From Nanobdellota archaeon (GTDB lineage: Archaea; Nanobdellota; Nanobdellia; Woesearchaeales; JAUYGA01): a stretch of 5,238 nucleotides of DNA. The translations under genes were made by a program, and so were the position numbers. Of this stretch, positions 1 to 5,238 are shown in pieces. The notes below the pieces were generated by a model that saw only the letters and a program-made list of their open reading frames with translations, made no database searches and was not told where the DNA came from. The stretch is from contig JAUYGA010000100.1 in NCBI GenBank assembly GCA_030690755.1, positions 1 through 5,238 on the forward strand, in the 5' to 3' direction. Every line of letters begins with the position of its first letter. Position 1 is the stretch's first letter.

Positions 1-1159
1 TTATAAGCTTATGGCCTTTCAGCTTTTCCTTAATCTCAGGCCAAGAGTGTTTCTCTCTAGCTTTTTTCAGCTGGTCAAGAATGTCTTTAACAACCTGATA
101 ATTCTCATATATCAGTTCGCCTTTCCGCTGGTTTTCCTCATAAGACACGCTGAAATTTTTTATTGTCTTCTCCTGATCCTTAATCATGCGCTCAACTTTT
201 TCGATTTCCTTGTCATGCTTTGAAACAACTTCGTGCTGCTGTTCGACAACTGCCTCTGCTGCAAACTCGGAATCTATTGCCTCATCAAAAGTCTCGAAGC
301 TTTTGCTCTTATGCCTCTTATAATGCGCCAAATCTATAGGCGTGACATCAATGAATGTGAGCTCATCCTTGAAAATAGTTTTAGGATTGATTTTTTTCAA
401 TTTCAAACCCCTTAAGGATTCAACTAATTTTTCTGATTTTTTTTCAATATCTTTTATTTTGCTAGGCTTTTCATTCTTGTCAACATCTGCCATCAGGCAG
501 ACTTCTTCTGCATAAACACCGCCAAGAGATAATTCTATTGCCAAAAACTTGACTATGGATTCCTTGTCAGATTTCCCAAGCATTCCTGCTAACTCAGAAG
601 CATTAATACTAAATGGATCGGGTCTGAGATCAGGATACTTATATTGTTCATTCTTCTTGATTTCACGGTCAGACCAGAACTGGTTTTCCAAAGGGGAAAT
701 GATCTTCATTTTCTCATCGCAAAGAATCACATTACCTTTCCTGAAAAGCTCAATCACCATAATATACTTTTTTATCTCTGCGCCTTCTTTTGCAGAGAAA
801 TCAATCTCAAGAATCCTCTCAAAGCCCTTCTGTCGAACATCCCGCACTCTTGCATTGCTTAAATATTTCCTAAGAAACATGCAAAAACCCTGCGGCTTTT
901 CAGGGGTTTCAGGCTTTACTTTAGTCAGAAAGATTAGGCTTGGCAAGACAAGACGAAGAAGCCTCTTCCCCTTACTCGGGATGTGGAACTGAAACAAGAA
1001 TTCCTGGCTGTTGATCTGATAAATCTTGTCCACTTTTCCATCTATCAGAACACTCATTTCTTCTGCAATGAATGAAAGCTCAAACGCAGAAAGCTCTTTT
1101 TGCTTCGGTTTACCTGTTTGATCGATTTTCTCTGTCCCTTCTGATTTTCCTTTAACCAT
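1..1159 (-). CDS. rqcH: RqcH/NEMF-type ribosome quality control protein (NFACT family), C-terminal part outside window
   Basis: This is the archaeal homologue of bacterial RqcH, eukaryotic NEMF and yeast Rqc2. These proteins bind tRNA on obstructed large ribosomal subunits and direct C-terminal tailing of stalled nascent chains. I translated the minus strand by hand from the ATG at 1159 and found 386 codons without a stop before the left edge. Family members are usually roughly 550-700 residues, so the NFACT-R (DUF814) domain is missing here. The NFACT-N domain spans about residues 23-180, with KVDKIYQ at 42-48, the QGFCMFLRKYL block at 90-100 and FERILEI at 113-119. A helix-hairpin-helix section follows, with LGGVYAEEV, then NPKTIF and FIDVTPIDL. 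A coiled coil runs from about residue 310 to the edge and contains KGELIYENYQ. The family's DR motif reads E114-R115. Residues 1-22 are a Lys/Glu-rich extension; the next Met (35) would cut into the domain, so 1159 is the preferred start. Family identity is confident. Confidence 0.93.
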   Translation of the reverse strand, partial: MVKGKSEGTEKIDQTGKPKQKELSAFELSFIAEEMSVLIDGKVDKIYQINSQEFLFQFHIPSKGKRLLRLVLPSLIFLTKVKPETPEKPQGFCMFLRKYLSNARVRDVRQKGFERILEIDFSAKEGAEIKKYIMVIELFRKGNVILCDEKMKIISPLENQFWSDREIKKNEQYKYPDLRPDPFSINASELAGMLGKSDKESIVKFLAIELSLGGVYAEEVCLMADVDKNEKPSKIKDIEKKSEKLVESLRGLKLKKINPKTIFKDELTFIDVTPIDLAHYKRHKSKSFETFDEAIDSEFAAEAVVEQQHEVVSKHDKEIEKVERMIKDQEKTIKNFSVSYEENQRKGELIYENYQVVKDILDQLKKAREKHSWPEIKEKLKGHKLI

Positions 1160-1182
1160 ATGACCTTGATTAGAATTGGGTG

Positions 1183-1190
1183 TTTTAAAT
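1183..1190 (-). promoter_or_regulatory. Probable box A of rqcH, short or absent leader
   Basis: The minus strand reads ATTTAAAA here, centred about 27 bp before the rqcH ATG at 1159. Archaeal TATA boxes usually lie 25-27 bp before the transcription start, so the mRNA would begin at or within a few bases of the start codon. The bases just before ATG contain AAGGT, but it lies only 3-4 bases from the ATG and is a poor ribosome binding site. The surroundings are AT-rich, so chance is possible. Confidence 0.5.
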
Positions 1191-1200
1191 GTTTTGGTAA

Positions 1201-1216
1201 AAAGAATAAAAAAATA
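1201..1216 (-). terminator. T-rich putative terminator after the YkgJ-like gene
   Basis: Just after the TGA at 1224-1222 the minus strand reads TATTTTTTTATTCTTTTT, with a run of seven T (1214-1208) and one of five T. Archaeal intrinsic termination works on T-runs in the coding strand without needing a hairpin. It lies between the YkgJ-like stop and the rqcH box A, so it would separate the two transcripts. Read-through into rqcH is not excluded. Confidence 0.4.
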
Positions 1217-1221
1217 TTAAG

Positions 1222-1779
1222 TCATTTTAATTTAAGTAAATTAAAAACTAGCTCTTTTCGCAGTGTTTTGTTTTTTGTGAAGTCTTCACAAAGGCTTTTC
1301 TTATATTCCCTAAGGTTTTCCTCTGTCTCATTGACTGCTTTCAAGAGTTTTTTCAAGTCTTTTTTTGACTTGTCTAGTTTAGAATCCTTTACAATATGGC
1401 AAAAATCAATCTCATAAGTCAAGTTTTCATCATCATCTACCCAAAGGGGAAACATCTTGCAGACAGCAGGCCTGTCATTGCCAAGAATACAACCTTTTTC
1501 ATTCTCAAGAAAACAACAATAATCCCCTTTTTGCTTTGTGACAATAAAATATTCTTTACCATTTACATCAACTGCGCCTTTTTTATACCACTCGCTTTCA
1601 TTATTCAAGGCGCCTGAAACATCTTCAACAGTTGCAAAATCTTCCATCTTAAACCCTTTGGCAACAGCTTTTTTGATTTCATCAATTGTCAAAGGATAAT
1701 AGAATTCTCTTGCGCAGCAGCATGAATCCTGTTTTTTACTGCAGTCCATACAATAATTTCTTGTTATAGTTTCTGCCAT
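1222..1779 (-). CDS. YkgJ-family cysteine cluster protein (CxxCxxCC zinc/iron-chelating domain family)
   Basis: A 185-residue soluble protein with no signal peptide or membrane segment. It matches the YkgJ family, whose members are predicted metal chelators of unknown biochemical role. Two cysteine groups are visible. The N-terminal group is C10, C13 and the triplet C20-C21-C22. The second is C88, C89, C97, C107 and C127, and includes the family signature CxLGNDRPxVCxMFPLW at about 97-113. An eleventh Cys is at 164. Residues 131-185 are rich in Lys, Glu and Leu and probably helical, possibly coiled coil. The ATG at 1779 puts the first cysteines at residue 10 and lies about 26 bp from a consensus box A, with no Shine-Dalgarno site, so it seems to be leaderless. 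It ends 62 bp before rqcH on the same strand. Family assignment is strong, but the metal (zinc, iron or an Fe-S cluster) and function cannot be read from the sequence. Confidence 0.88.
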   Translation of the reverse strand: MAETITRNYCMDCSKKQDSCCCAREFYYPLTIDEIKKAVAKGFKMEDFATVEDVSGALNNESEWYKKGAVDVNGKEYFIVTKQKGDYCCFLENEKGCILGNDRPAVCKMFPLWVDDDENLTYEIDFCHIVKDSKLDKSKKDLKKLLKAVNETEENLREYKKSLCEDFTKNKTLRKELVFNLLKLK

Positions 1780-1801
1780 AAATCAGTTTTTAGCAGGCTC
1801 A

Positions 1802-1809
1802 TATTTAAA
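1802..1809 (-). promoter_or_regulatory. Consensus archaeal box A of the YkgJ-like gene (leaderless)
   Basis: The minus strand reads TTTAAATA, a match to the archaeal TATA consensus, centred about 26 bp before the ATG at 1779. This spacing places the transcription start at the start codon. The bases between box and ATG hold no GGAGG or GGTG site, which agrees with leaderless initiation. The TFB-recognition element upstream (AAATC) is only weakly purine-rich. Confidence 0.65.
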
Positions 1810-1866
1810 GATTTAGATTATCAGACCCTAAAAAGACTTAAGAGCTGATAGATCAAACAATATCCT

Positions 1867-1900
1867 CAATCAGAAAAAAACAATCAGAAAAAAACAATCA
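1867..1900. repeat. 14-bp tandem repeat, two perfect copies plus a partial third
   Basis: CAATCAGAAAAAAA occurs at 1867-1880 and again without change at 1881-1894, followed by CAATCA at 1895-1900. On the minus strand each copy gives a run of seven T followed by CTGATTG. It lies downstream of the carboxykinase stop and inside the T-rich termination zone, so the most likely effect is a duplicated T-run terminator. Confidence 0.85.
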
Positions 1901-1933
1901 AAAGAATAAAAAATAAAAATTTAAGAAAAAAAA
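1870..1933 (-). terminator. Multiple T-run archaeal terminator of pckG
   Basis: Directly after the TAA at 1936-1934 the minus strand has a run of eight T (1933-1926), then runs of five and six T, four T, and two runs of seven T set in the 14-bp tandem repeat. No strong hairpin is present. Several consecutive T-runs on the coding strand are the known form of archaeal intrinsic terminators. This separates pckG from the YkgJ-like gene, which has its own promoter at 1802-1809. Confidence 0.65.
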
Positions 1934-3799
1934 TTAATCCCTAAATTCAAAAGGAGATATCACTTCCTTATTGTACTTTTCTTTTGTTTCTCTAAGCCTG
2001 CGTTCTTCCTGAAGCATGTGCTGCAGGAATAATGGAGGAAGCTGTTCTTCATGGCTGTATATTCTTCTGACGCGCCTGAGCTTGTCAATAAGCTTGTCAG
2101 TCCTTATAGAAAACTGCTGAACATACTCCTCTTTTGTATAATCTCTCTTAAAAATCTGGCGGAAAAGCGCCTTCAAGTCTTCATACTTTGGTATCAATCC
2201 TACAGGTGTTTCTATTGCGCCAAATTCATTATGCGCTCTGCCTTCCATCCACATAAGCCAGACTTTCTTATCAAGCTTTGTGTTAAGGAACTTTCCGTTA
2301 TTCTTAAGGAAGTAGTTTGTGTGAAATATTCTCGGCGGCTTATCCAAGCGCTCTCCAAAAGCAAGATGATTCTTTATGTATGTACCTAAAGGAACAACCA
2401 TAAAATCAATATTTGCCATAGGATCATGCCTTCTCACTCCTGCCTGGCCAATGATTGCTGCAGTAGTCTCTGACTCGACAACAGAACCGACATAAACACC
2501 ATGCGACCAGCTCAAGGATTCAAAGACAGGAACAGTGGTATCAGAATCTCGACCGCCATAAATGAAACCGCTAACAGGAACCCCTTTTGGGTCATCTGCC
2601 TTAGGATCTGCATTGCTAAGCTCGCTAATCCTGACAGTGTATCTTGCGTTCTTGCTTGCAGGATCTATAAGGTTTCCATCGCTGTCTTTCTTACCCTCAT
2701 ACCATTCTCCAGAAAAATTAATGCCTTTTTTCGGAAGATCCTTACCCATATTAAGCCAATAAGGAACGCCGTCAACAAGCAGAACATTAGAAAAGATTAT
2801 CTCTCTAGGGGTTGTCAACACATCATGGATAACAGGATCATCCTGCGGATTGATATCCTGAATGATACCAAACATTCCCTGCTCAACATTTACAGCATAA
2901 GCCCTTCCATCCTTGCCAGCTCTCAGATAAGCAATATCATCTCCAATTATTGTCTGACCTGGAATCATTGCTGTAGAAGTCTTACCGCATGCAGACGGGA
3001 AAGCGCCTGTAAAATATGTAACCCTCTTCTTGCCTTCAGGACGGACCCCCATCACAAACATGTGCTCGCTAAGCCAATCCTCTTTGTTTGCCTTATTTAT
3101 CGCAAGCCTCAAAGCGAGCTTTTTCAACCCGACACTGTTTCCTGCATACTGATTATTGATTGTAAATACCCTGTTATCCTCAAGGTCCATATAGATCCTT
3201 CTCTTTGAAAGATTTTTTGTCATATTATTCTCATCAAGCTCTCCTGCTGAATGAACAAAATGGAAGAATTTGTTTTTTCCCTTCAATCGCTTAAACTCGC
3301 CATAACCGCTTCTGTAAAGAATAGATTCGCTGTGAGCAACATAAGTGGAATCTGTAATCTGCAGAGCAGGAATTGAAAACTCAGAATTGATAGGACCAAG
3401 GCAGAAGAAGCAGATCAGCATATCTTTTCCCTTCATGATGCCATCCATCAAACCAAGAACCTCTTTTAGGCCCTCCTCTCTATCCATGGAATTTATACCC
3501 CTGCTCAGTTTTTTTCCTTTTGGCAGAAGAATTTTTGTATCCTTTGTCGCTCTAGCCAAATCAGATATTCCATCAAAATGAATTGTATGTCCTTTAGTAT
3601 TAAGCGCTATCTCCTCGCCTTTCTCAACTGAAAGCTTTCTTATCCCAGCGATATCCTCTTTAGAATCAGAAAATACAATAGCCTTTTTTGGCTTGCAAAT
3701 CTTAATATATTTTTCAACTATCTGCAATACATGAGGATTCTTCAATGCCTCTAATTTTTTTAAGTTCTGTTTGTCCAATATTTTGCCGTCTATAGCCAT
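1934..3799 (-). CDS. pckG: Phosphoenolpyruvate carboxykinase, GTP type (EC 4.1.1.32)
   Basis: A 621-residue cytosolic enzyme, normal length for the GTP family. It interconverts oxaloacetate plus GTP with phosphoenolpyruvate, GDP and CO2, the entry step of gluconeogenesis. Visible landmarks, with rat-enzyme counterparts from memory: R83 in LARAT (substrate Arg87), YAGNS at 218-222, K227 and H246 (metal ligands), the P-loop GAFPSACGKTST at 265-276 with the reactive C271 and K273, kinase-2 GDD at 286-288, GFIYGGRDSD at 411-420 (R417), SETTAA at 443-448, and FHTNYF at 492-497. The usual guanine-pocket motif WPGFGxN after GKFL is not present; residues 506-512 read NTKLDKK. The C-terminus is charged and helical. 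The ATG at 3799 has GGGGTG seven bases upstream, which fixes the start. The gene diverges from an aspartate aminotransferase that also uses oxaloacetate. The enzyme type is secure; strict GTP use is inferred from the family. Confidence 0.95.
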   Translation of the reverse strand: MAIDGKILDKQNLKKLEALKNPHVLQIVEKYIKICKPKKAIVFSDSKEDIAGIRKLSVEKGEEIALNTKGHTIHFDGISDLARATKDTKILLPKGKKLSRGINSMDREEGLKEVLGLMDGIMKGKDMLICFFCLGPINSEFSIPALQITDSTYVAHSESILYRSGYGEFKRLKGKNKFFHFVHSAGELDENNMTKNLSKRRIYMDLEDNRVFTINNQYAGNSVGLKKLALRLAINKANKEDWLSEHMFVMGVRPEGKKRVTYFTGAFPSACGKTSTAMIPGQTIIGDDIAYLRAGKDGRAYAVNVEQGMFGIIQDINPQDDPVIHDVLTTPREIIFSNVLLVDGVPYWLNMGKDLPKKGINFSGEWYEGKKDSDGNLIDPASKNARYTVRISELSNADPKADDPKGVPVSGFIYGGRDSDTTVPVFESLSWSHGVYVGSVVESETTAAIIGQAGVRRHDPMANIDFMVVPLGTYIKNHLAFGERLDKPPRIFHTNYFLKNNGKFLNTKLDKKVWLMWMEGRAHNEFGAIETPVGLIPKYEDLKALFRQIFKRDYTKEEYVQQFSIRTDKLIDKLRRVRRIYSHEEQLPPLFLQHMLQEERRLRETKEKYNKEVISPFEFRD

Positions 3800-3806
3800 T
3801 AACCAA

Positions 3807-3812
3807 CACCCC
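3807..3812 (-). promoter_or_regulatory. Shine-Dalgarno site of pckG
   Basis: The minus strand reads GGGGTG, ending seven bases before the ATG at 3799. Its GGTG core pairs with the archaeal 16S 3' end (CACCUCC). It supports the chosen start and shows that this mRNA has a leader, unlike the two genes downstream. Confidence 0.7.
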
Positions 3813-3815
3813 GTC

Positions 3816-3843
3816 TAGTTTATTTAGTTTATCTCGTTTTATC
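3816..3843. repeat. Three short near-identical repeats in the pckG leader
   Basis: On the plus strand TAGTTTATT (3816-3824) is followed directly by TAGTTTATC (3825-3833) and a looser copy TCGTTTTATC (3834-3843). They lie between the pckG box A and its Shine-Dalgarno site, in about 9-10 bp steps, close to one helical turn. This could be an operator or a leader element, or only low-complexity AT sequence. Confidence 0.5.
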
Positions 3844-3870
3844 TCTATTAAATCACTGCTCTGGCAATGC

Positions 3871-3885
3871 GTTTATAAGGTTTTT
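3871..3885 (-). promoter_or_regulatory. pckG promoter: BRE plus box A
   Basis: The minus strand reads AAAAACC followed by TTATAAAC: a purine-rich TFB-recognition element next to a good box A. Counting about 26 bp from the box centre puts the transcription start near 3848 and gives a leader of roughly 49 bases containing the repeats and the GGGGTG site. A second, weaker box (TTTAATA, plus positions 3847-3853) would give a leader of about 24 bases. Because TTATAA is palindromic, the box could also be read on the plus strand, but the flanking BRE favours pckG. Confidence 0.6.
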
Positions 3886-3931
3886 GATTTATTTTCGAAT
3901 ATCGTAAAAAGCTCATAGAAAGATAGAAAGT

Positions 3932-4007
3932 ATTTTAAAAGCAGTGCGGCTTTTTTTCTAGATAAGTGCACCAGTAAAAAAATAAAAAATTTCATAAAAA
4001 TTTAAAC
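3932..4007 (+). promoter_or_regulatory. Candidate promoter region of the aspartate aminotransferase gene
   Basis: Three box A candidates are visible upstream of the ATG at 4037: TTTTAAAA (about 3933-3940, after purine-rich AGAAAG), CATAAAAA (3993-4000) and ATTTAAAC (4000-4007). The second would start transcription near 4023 and just include the AAGGTGG ribosome site. The third would start near 4030 and cut that site. The first would give a leader of about 75 bases. The sequence is too A-rich to decide between them. Confidence 0.35.
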
Positions 4008-4024
4008 AAAAAAATAAAAACGGC

Positions 4025-4031
4025 AAGGTGG
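4025..4031 (+). promoter_or_regulatory. Shine-Dalgarno site that decides the aminotransferase start
   Basis: AAGGTGG lies five bases before the ATG at 4037 and matches the archaeal anti-Shine-Dalgarno sequence. The in-frame GTG at 4028 is inside this site, so it is very unlikely to be the start codon, even though it would extend the reading frame by three residues. Confidence 0.8.
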
Positions 4032-4036
4032 TTTTA

Positions 4037-5209
4037 ATGGACAGTCGAATTTCTAAAAGAGCAAGCGCTGCAAGCGACAGTATAACACTAGCGATAACAG
4101 CAAAAGCAAATGCTATGAAAAAACAAGGCCATAAAGTGATTGGCTTTGGCGCTGGAGAACCTGATTTTGACACTCCTGACAATATCAAGGAAGCAGCAAT
4201 ATCTGCAATAAAAAACGGCAAGACAAAATACACCGCTGTTTCTGGAATTGATGAGTTAAAAGAAGCGATAATCGAGAAGTTCAGAAAAGACAATCACCTT
4301 GAATATGGCAAAGAAAACATCCTTGTAAGCTGCGGAGCAAAACACTCTTTATACAATATAATGCAGGCCACACTAAATGAAAAAGACCAAGTAATAGTTC
4401 CTGCGCCATATTGGGTTAGTTATATAGACCAGGTAATGTTGACTGGAGCTAAACCTGTTGTTTTGAAAACAAAAAATTTCAAAATAATGCCTGAGAAGCT
4501 AGAGAAAGCAATCAACAGCAAAACAAAGATGCTAATACTGAACAGTCCATCAAACCCTACAGGAGCAGTCTATACAAAAGAAGAGTTGAAAAAGATCGCA
4601 GAAATCTGCAAAAAAAATAATATTCTTGTAATATCTGACGAAATATATGAAAAACTTATTTACGATGGAGAGCATTACAGCATAGCATCTGTTGATGAAG
4701 AGATGAAAAAATTGACAATAGTCGTAAACGGAGTTTCAAAAGCATATTCTATGACTGGCTGGAGAATTGGCTATTGCGCAGGCGACAAAGACATAATAAA
4801 AGCCGCTTCGCAGATACAATCGCACTCAACATCTAATCCGACATCAATAGCGCAATGGGCTGCTGTCGAAGCTTTAAGAGGACCGCAGCAATTTATAGAA
4901 AAGATGAAATTCTCTTTTAAGGAAAGACGCGACTTTATGGTAAAATCACTTAATAAGATAAAAGGGGTCAAATGCGACTTGCCAGCAGGAGCATTCTATG
5001 TCTTCCTGAAAGTCTCAAAACTCTACAATGAACAGGTAAAGAACTCTGCAGACTTCTGCACACAACTCCTTGAGAAAGAAAAAGTCGCAGCCATTCCAGG
5101 ATCTGGATTTGGAGATGACAACTACATCAGGTTCAGCTATGCCTGCTCAATGGATGACATAAAAGAAGGCCTTGAAAGAATGAAAAAGTTCTGTGAAAGC
5201 CTGAAATAA
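4037..5209 (+). CDS. aspC: Aspartate aminotransferase-like class I PLP aminotransferase
   Basis: A 390-residue cytosolic PLP enzyme, usual length for the prokaryotic AspB/AspC branch. It is expected to interconvert aspartate plus 2-oxoglutarate with oxaloacetate plus glutamate. Visible residues, counted from the ATG at 4037: GAGEPDFDTP at 38-47 (substrate carboxylate loop), Y65 (KYTAVSG), VPAPYWVSY at 121-129, NSPSNPTGAVY at 169-179 with PLP-contacting N173, SDEIYE at 200-205 with D201 pairing to the pyridine nitrogen, the Schiff-base lysine K235 in GVSKAYSMTGWRIGY with R243 for the phosphate, and R365 in IRFSYA for the substrate alpha-carboxylate. All catalytic residues are present. The lysine that I recall being associated with prephenate transamination in related enzymes (in the KPSAT stretch) aligns with S13, so a plain aspartate enzyme seems more likely. 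The divergent pckG shares oxaloacetate. Exact substrate range, for example other amino acids, is not fixed by sequence. Confidence 0.9.
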   Translation: MDSRISKRASAASDSITLAITAKANAMKKQGHKVIGFGAGEPDFDTPDNIKEAAISAIKNGKTKYTAVSGIDELKEAIIEKFRKDNHLEYGKENILVSCGAKHSLYNIMQATLNEKDQVIVPAPYWVSYIDQVMLTGAKPVVLKTKNFKIMPEKLEKAINSKTKMLILNSPSNPTGAVYTKEELKKIAEICKKNNILVISDEIYEKLIYDGEHYSIASVDEEMKKLTIVVNGVSKAYSMTGWRIGYCAGDKDIIKAASQIQSHSTSNPTSIAQWAAVEALRGPQQFIEKMKFSFKERRDFMVKSLNKIKGVKCDLPAGAFYVFLKVSKLYNEQVKNSADFCTQLLEKEKVAAIPGSGFGDDNYIRFSYACSMDDIKEGLERMKKFCESLK

Positions 5210-5238
5210 TTAAGTTAATTGGCTTAAGGTTTTCCCAG

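Noticed and set aside
549..992. Plus-strand open frame of 147 codons opposite rqcH
   Set aside because: It lies fully antisense to the well-supported NFACT coding frame, its translation shows no recognisable motif, and it has no convincing ribosome site.
1819..1850. Inverted repeat TATCAG/CTGATA upstream of the YkgJ-like gene's box A
   Set aside because: Only six bases per arm with a 20-base gap in AT-rich sequence, so it is expected by chance. It could be an operator, but nothing else supports that.
1867..1900. CRISPR-like or phage attachment repeat
   Set aside because: The units are 14 bp and directly adjacent with no spacers, and no cas, integrase or tRNA gene is nearby. A T-run terminator explains them better.
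2501..3208. Plus-strand open frame of 235 codons opposite pckG
   Set aside because: It is antisense to the catalytic core of the carboxykinase, including the P-loop region, and its translation resembles no known protein family. The conserved minus-strand motifs explain the open frame.
3958..4293. Minus-strand open frame with hydrophobic segments that could suggest a small membrane protein
   Set aside because: It overlaps the start and first 85 codons of the aminotransferase. The hydrophobic look comes from reading Lys/Ala/Ile-rich coding sequence backwards, and there is no ribosome site.
5210..5238. Terminator after the aminotransferase gene, with TTAAG/CTTAA arms
   Set aside because: The arms are only five bases, and no T-run longer than four is present before the window ends, so no terminator can be called.

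Overview
This window looks like an AT-rich archaeal chromosome segment with four protein genes and standard genetic code. The archaeal assignment rests on three things. The NFACT-domain protein and the phosphoenolpyruvate carboxykinase resemble archaeal family members. The upstream regions carry box A (TATA) elements such as TTTAAATA, about 26 bp from the start codon in two genes. The Shine-Dalgarno sites contain GGTG. The low GC, compact spacing and presence of a YkgJ-type cysteine protein would fit a DPANN-like lineage (for example Woesearchaeota-type), but that placement is a guess.

Layout, left to right. Positions 1-1159 (minus) hold the N-terminal 386 codons of RqcH/NEMF, the ribosome quality control factor; its C-terminal part lies beyond the left edge. 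Positions 1222-1779 (minus) hold a small YkgJ-family cysteine-cluster protein of unknown function. Positions 1780-1933 hold the promoter of that gene and a T-rich termination region for the next gene upstream, including a 14-bp tandem repeat. Positions 1934-3799 (minus) hold GTP-type phosphoenolpyruvate carboxykinase. Positions 3800-4036 are a divergent promoter region. Positions 4037-5209 (plus) hold a class I aspartate aminotransferase. The last 29 bases hold nothing recognisable. No stretch without a gene exceeds 300 bases.

The carboxykinase and the aminotransferase are divergently transcribed and share oxaloacetate. Aspartate plus 2-oxoglutarate gives oxaloacetate plus glutamate, and the carboxykinase turns oxaloacetate plus GTP into phosphoenolpyruvate, GDP and CO2. 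Together they link amino acid nitrogen exchange to gluconeogenesis, or to anaplerosis in reverse. RqcH and the YkgJ-like protein point the same way as each other, but each seems to have its own promoter, so a functional link between them is not shown.

I found no phage, insertion sequence, CRISPR array, tRNA or rRNA, and nothing that amounts to a new multi-gene system. The points most worth a second look are altered motifs in two otherwise well-conserved enzymes (the DR motif of RqcH and the guanine pocket of the carboxykinase), the mix of apparently leaderless and leadered genes, and short repeats in the control regions of the carboxykinase gene.
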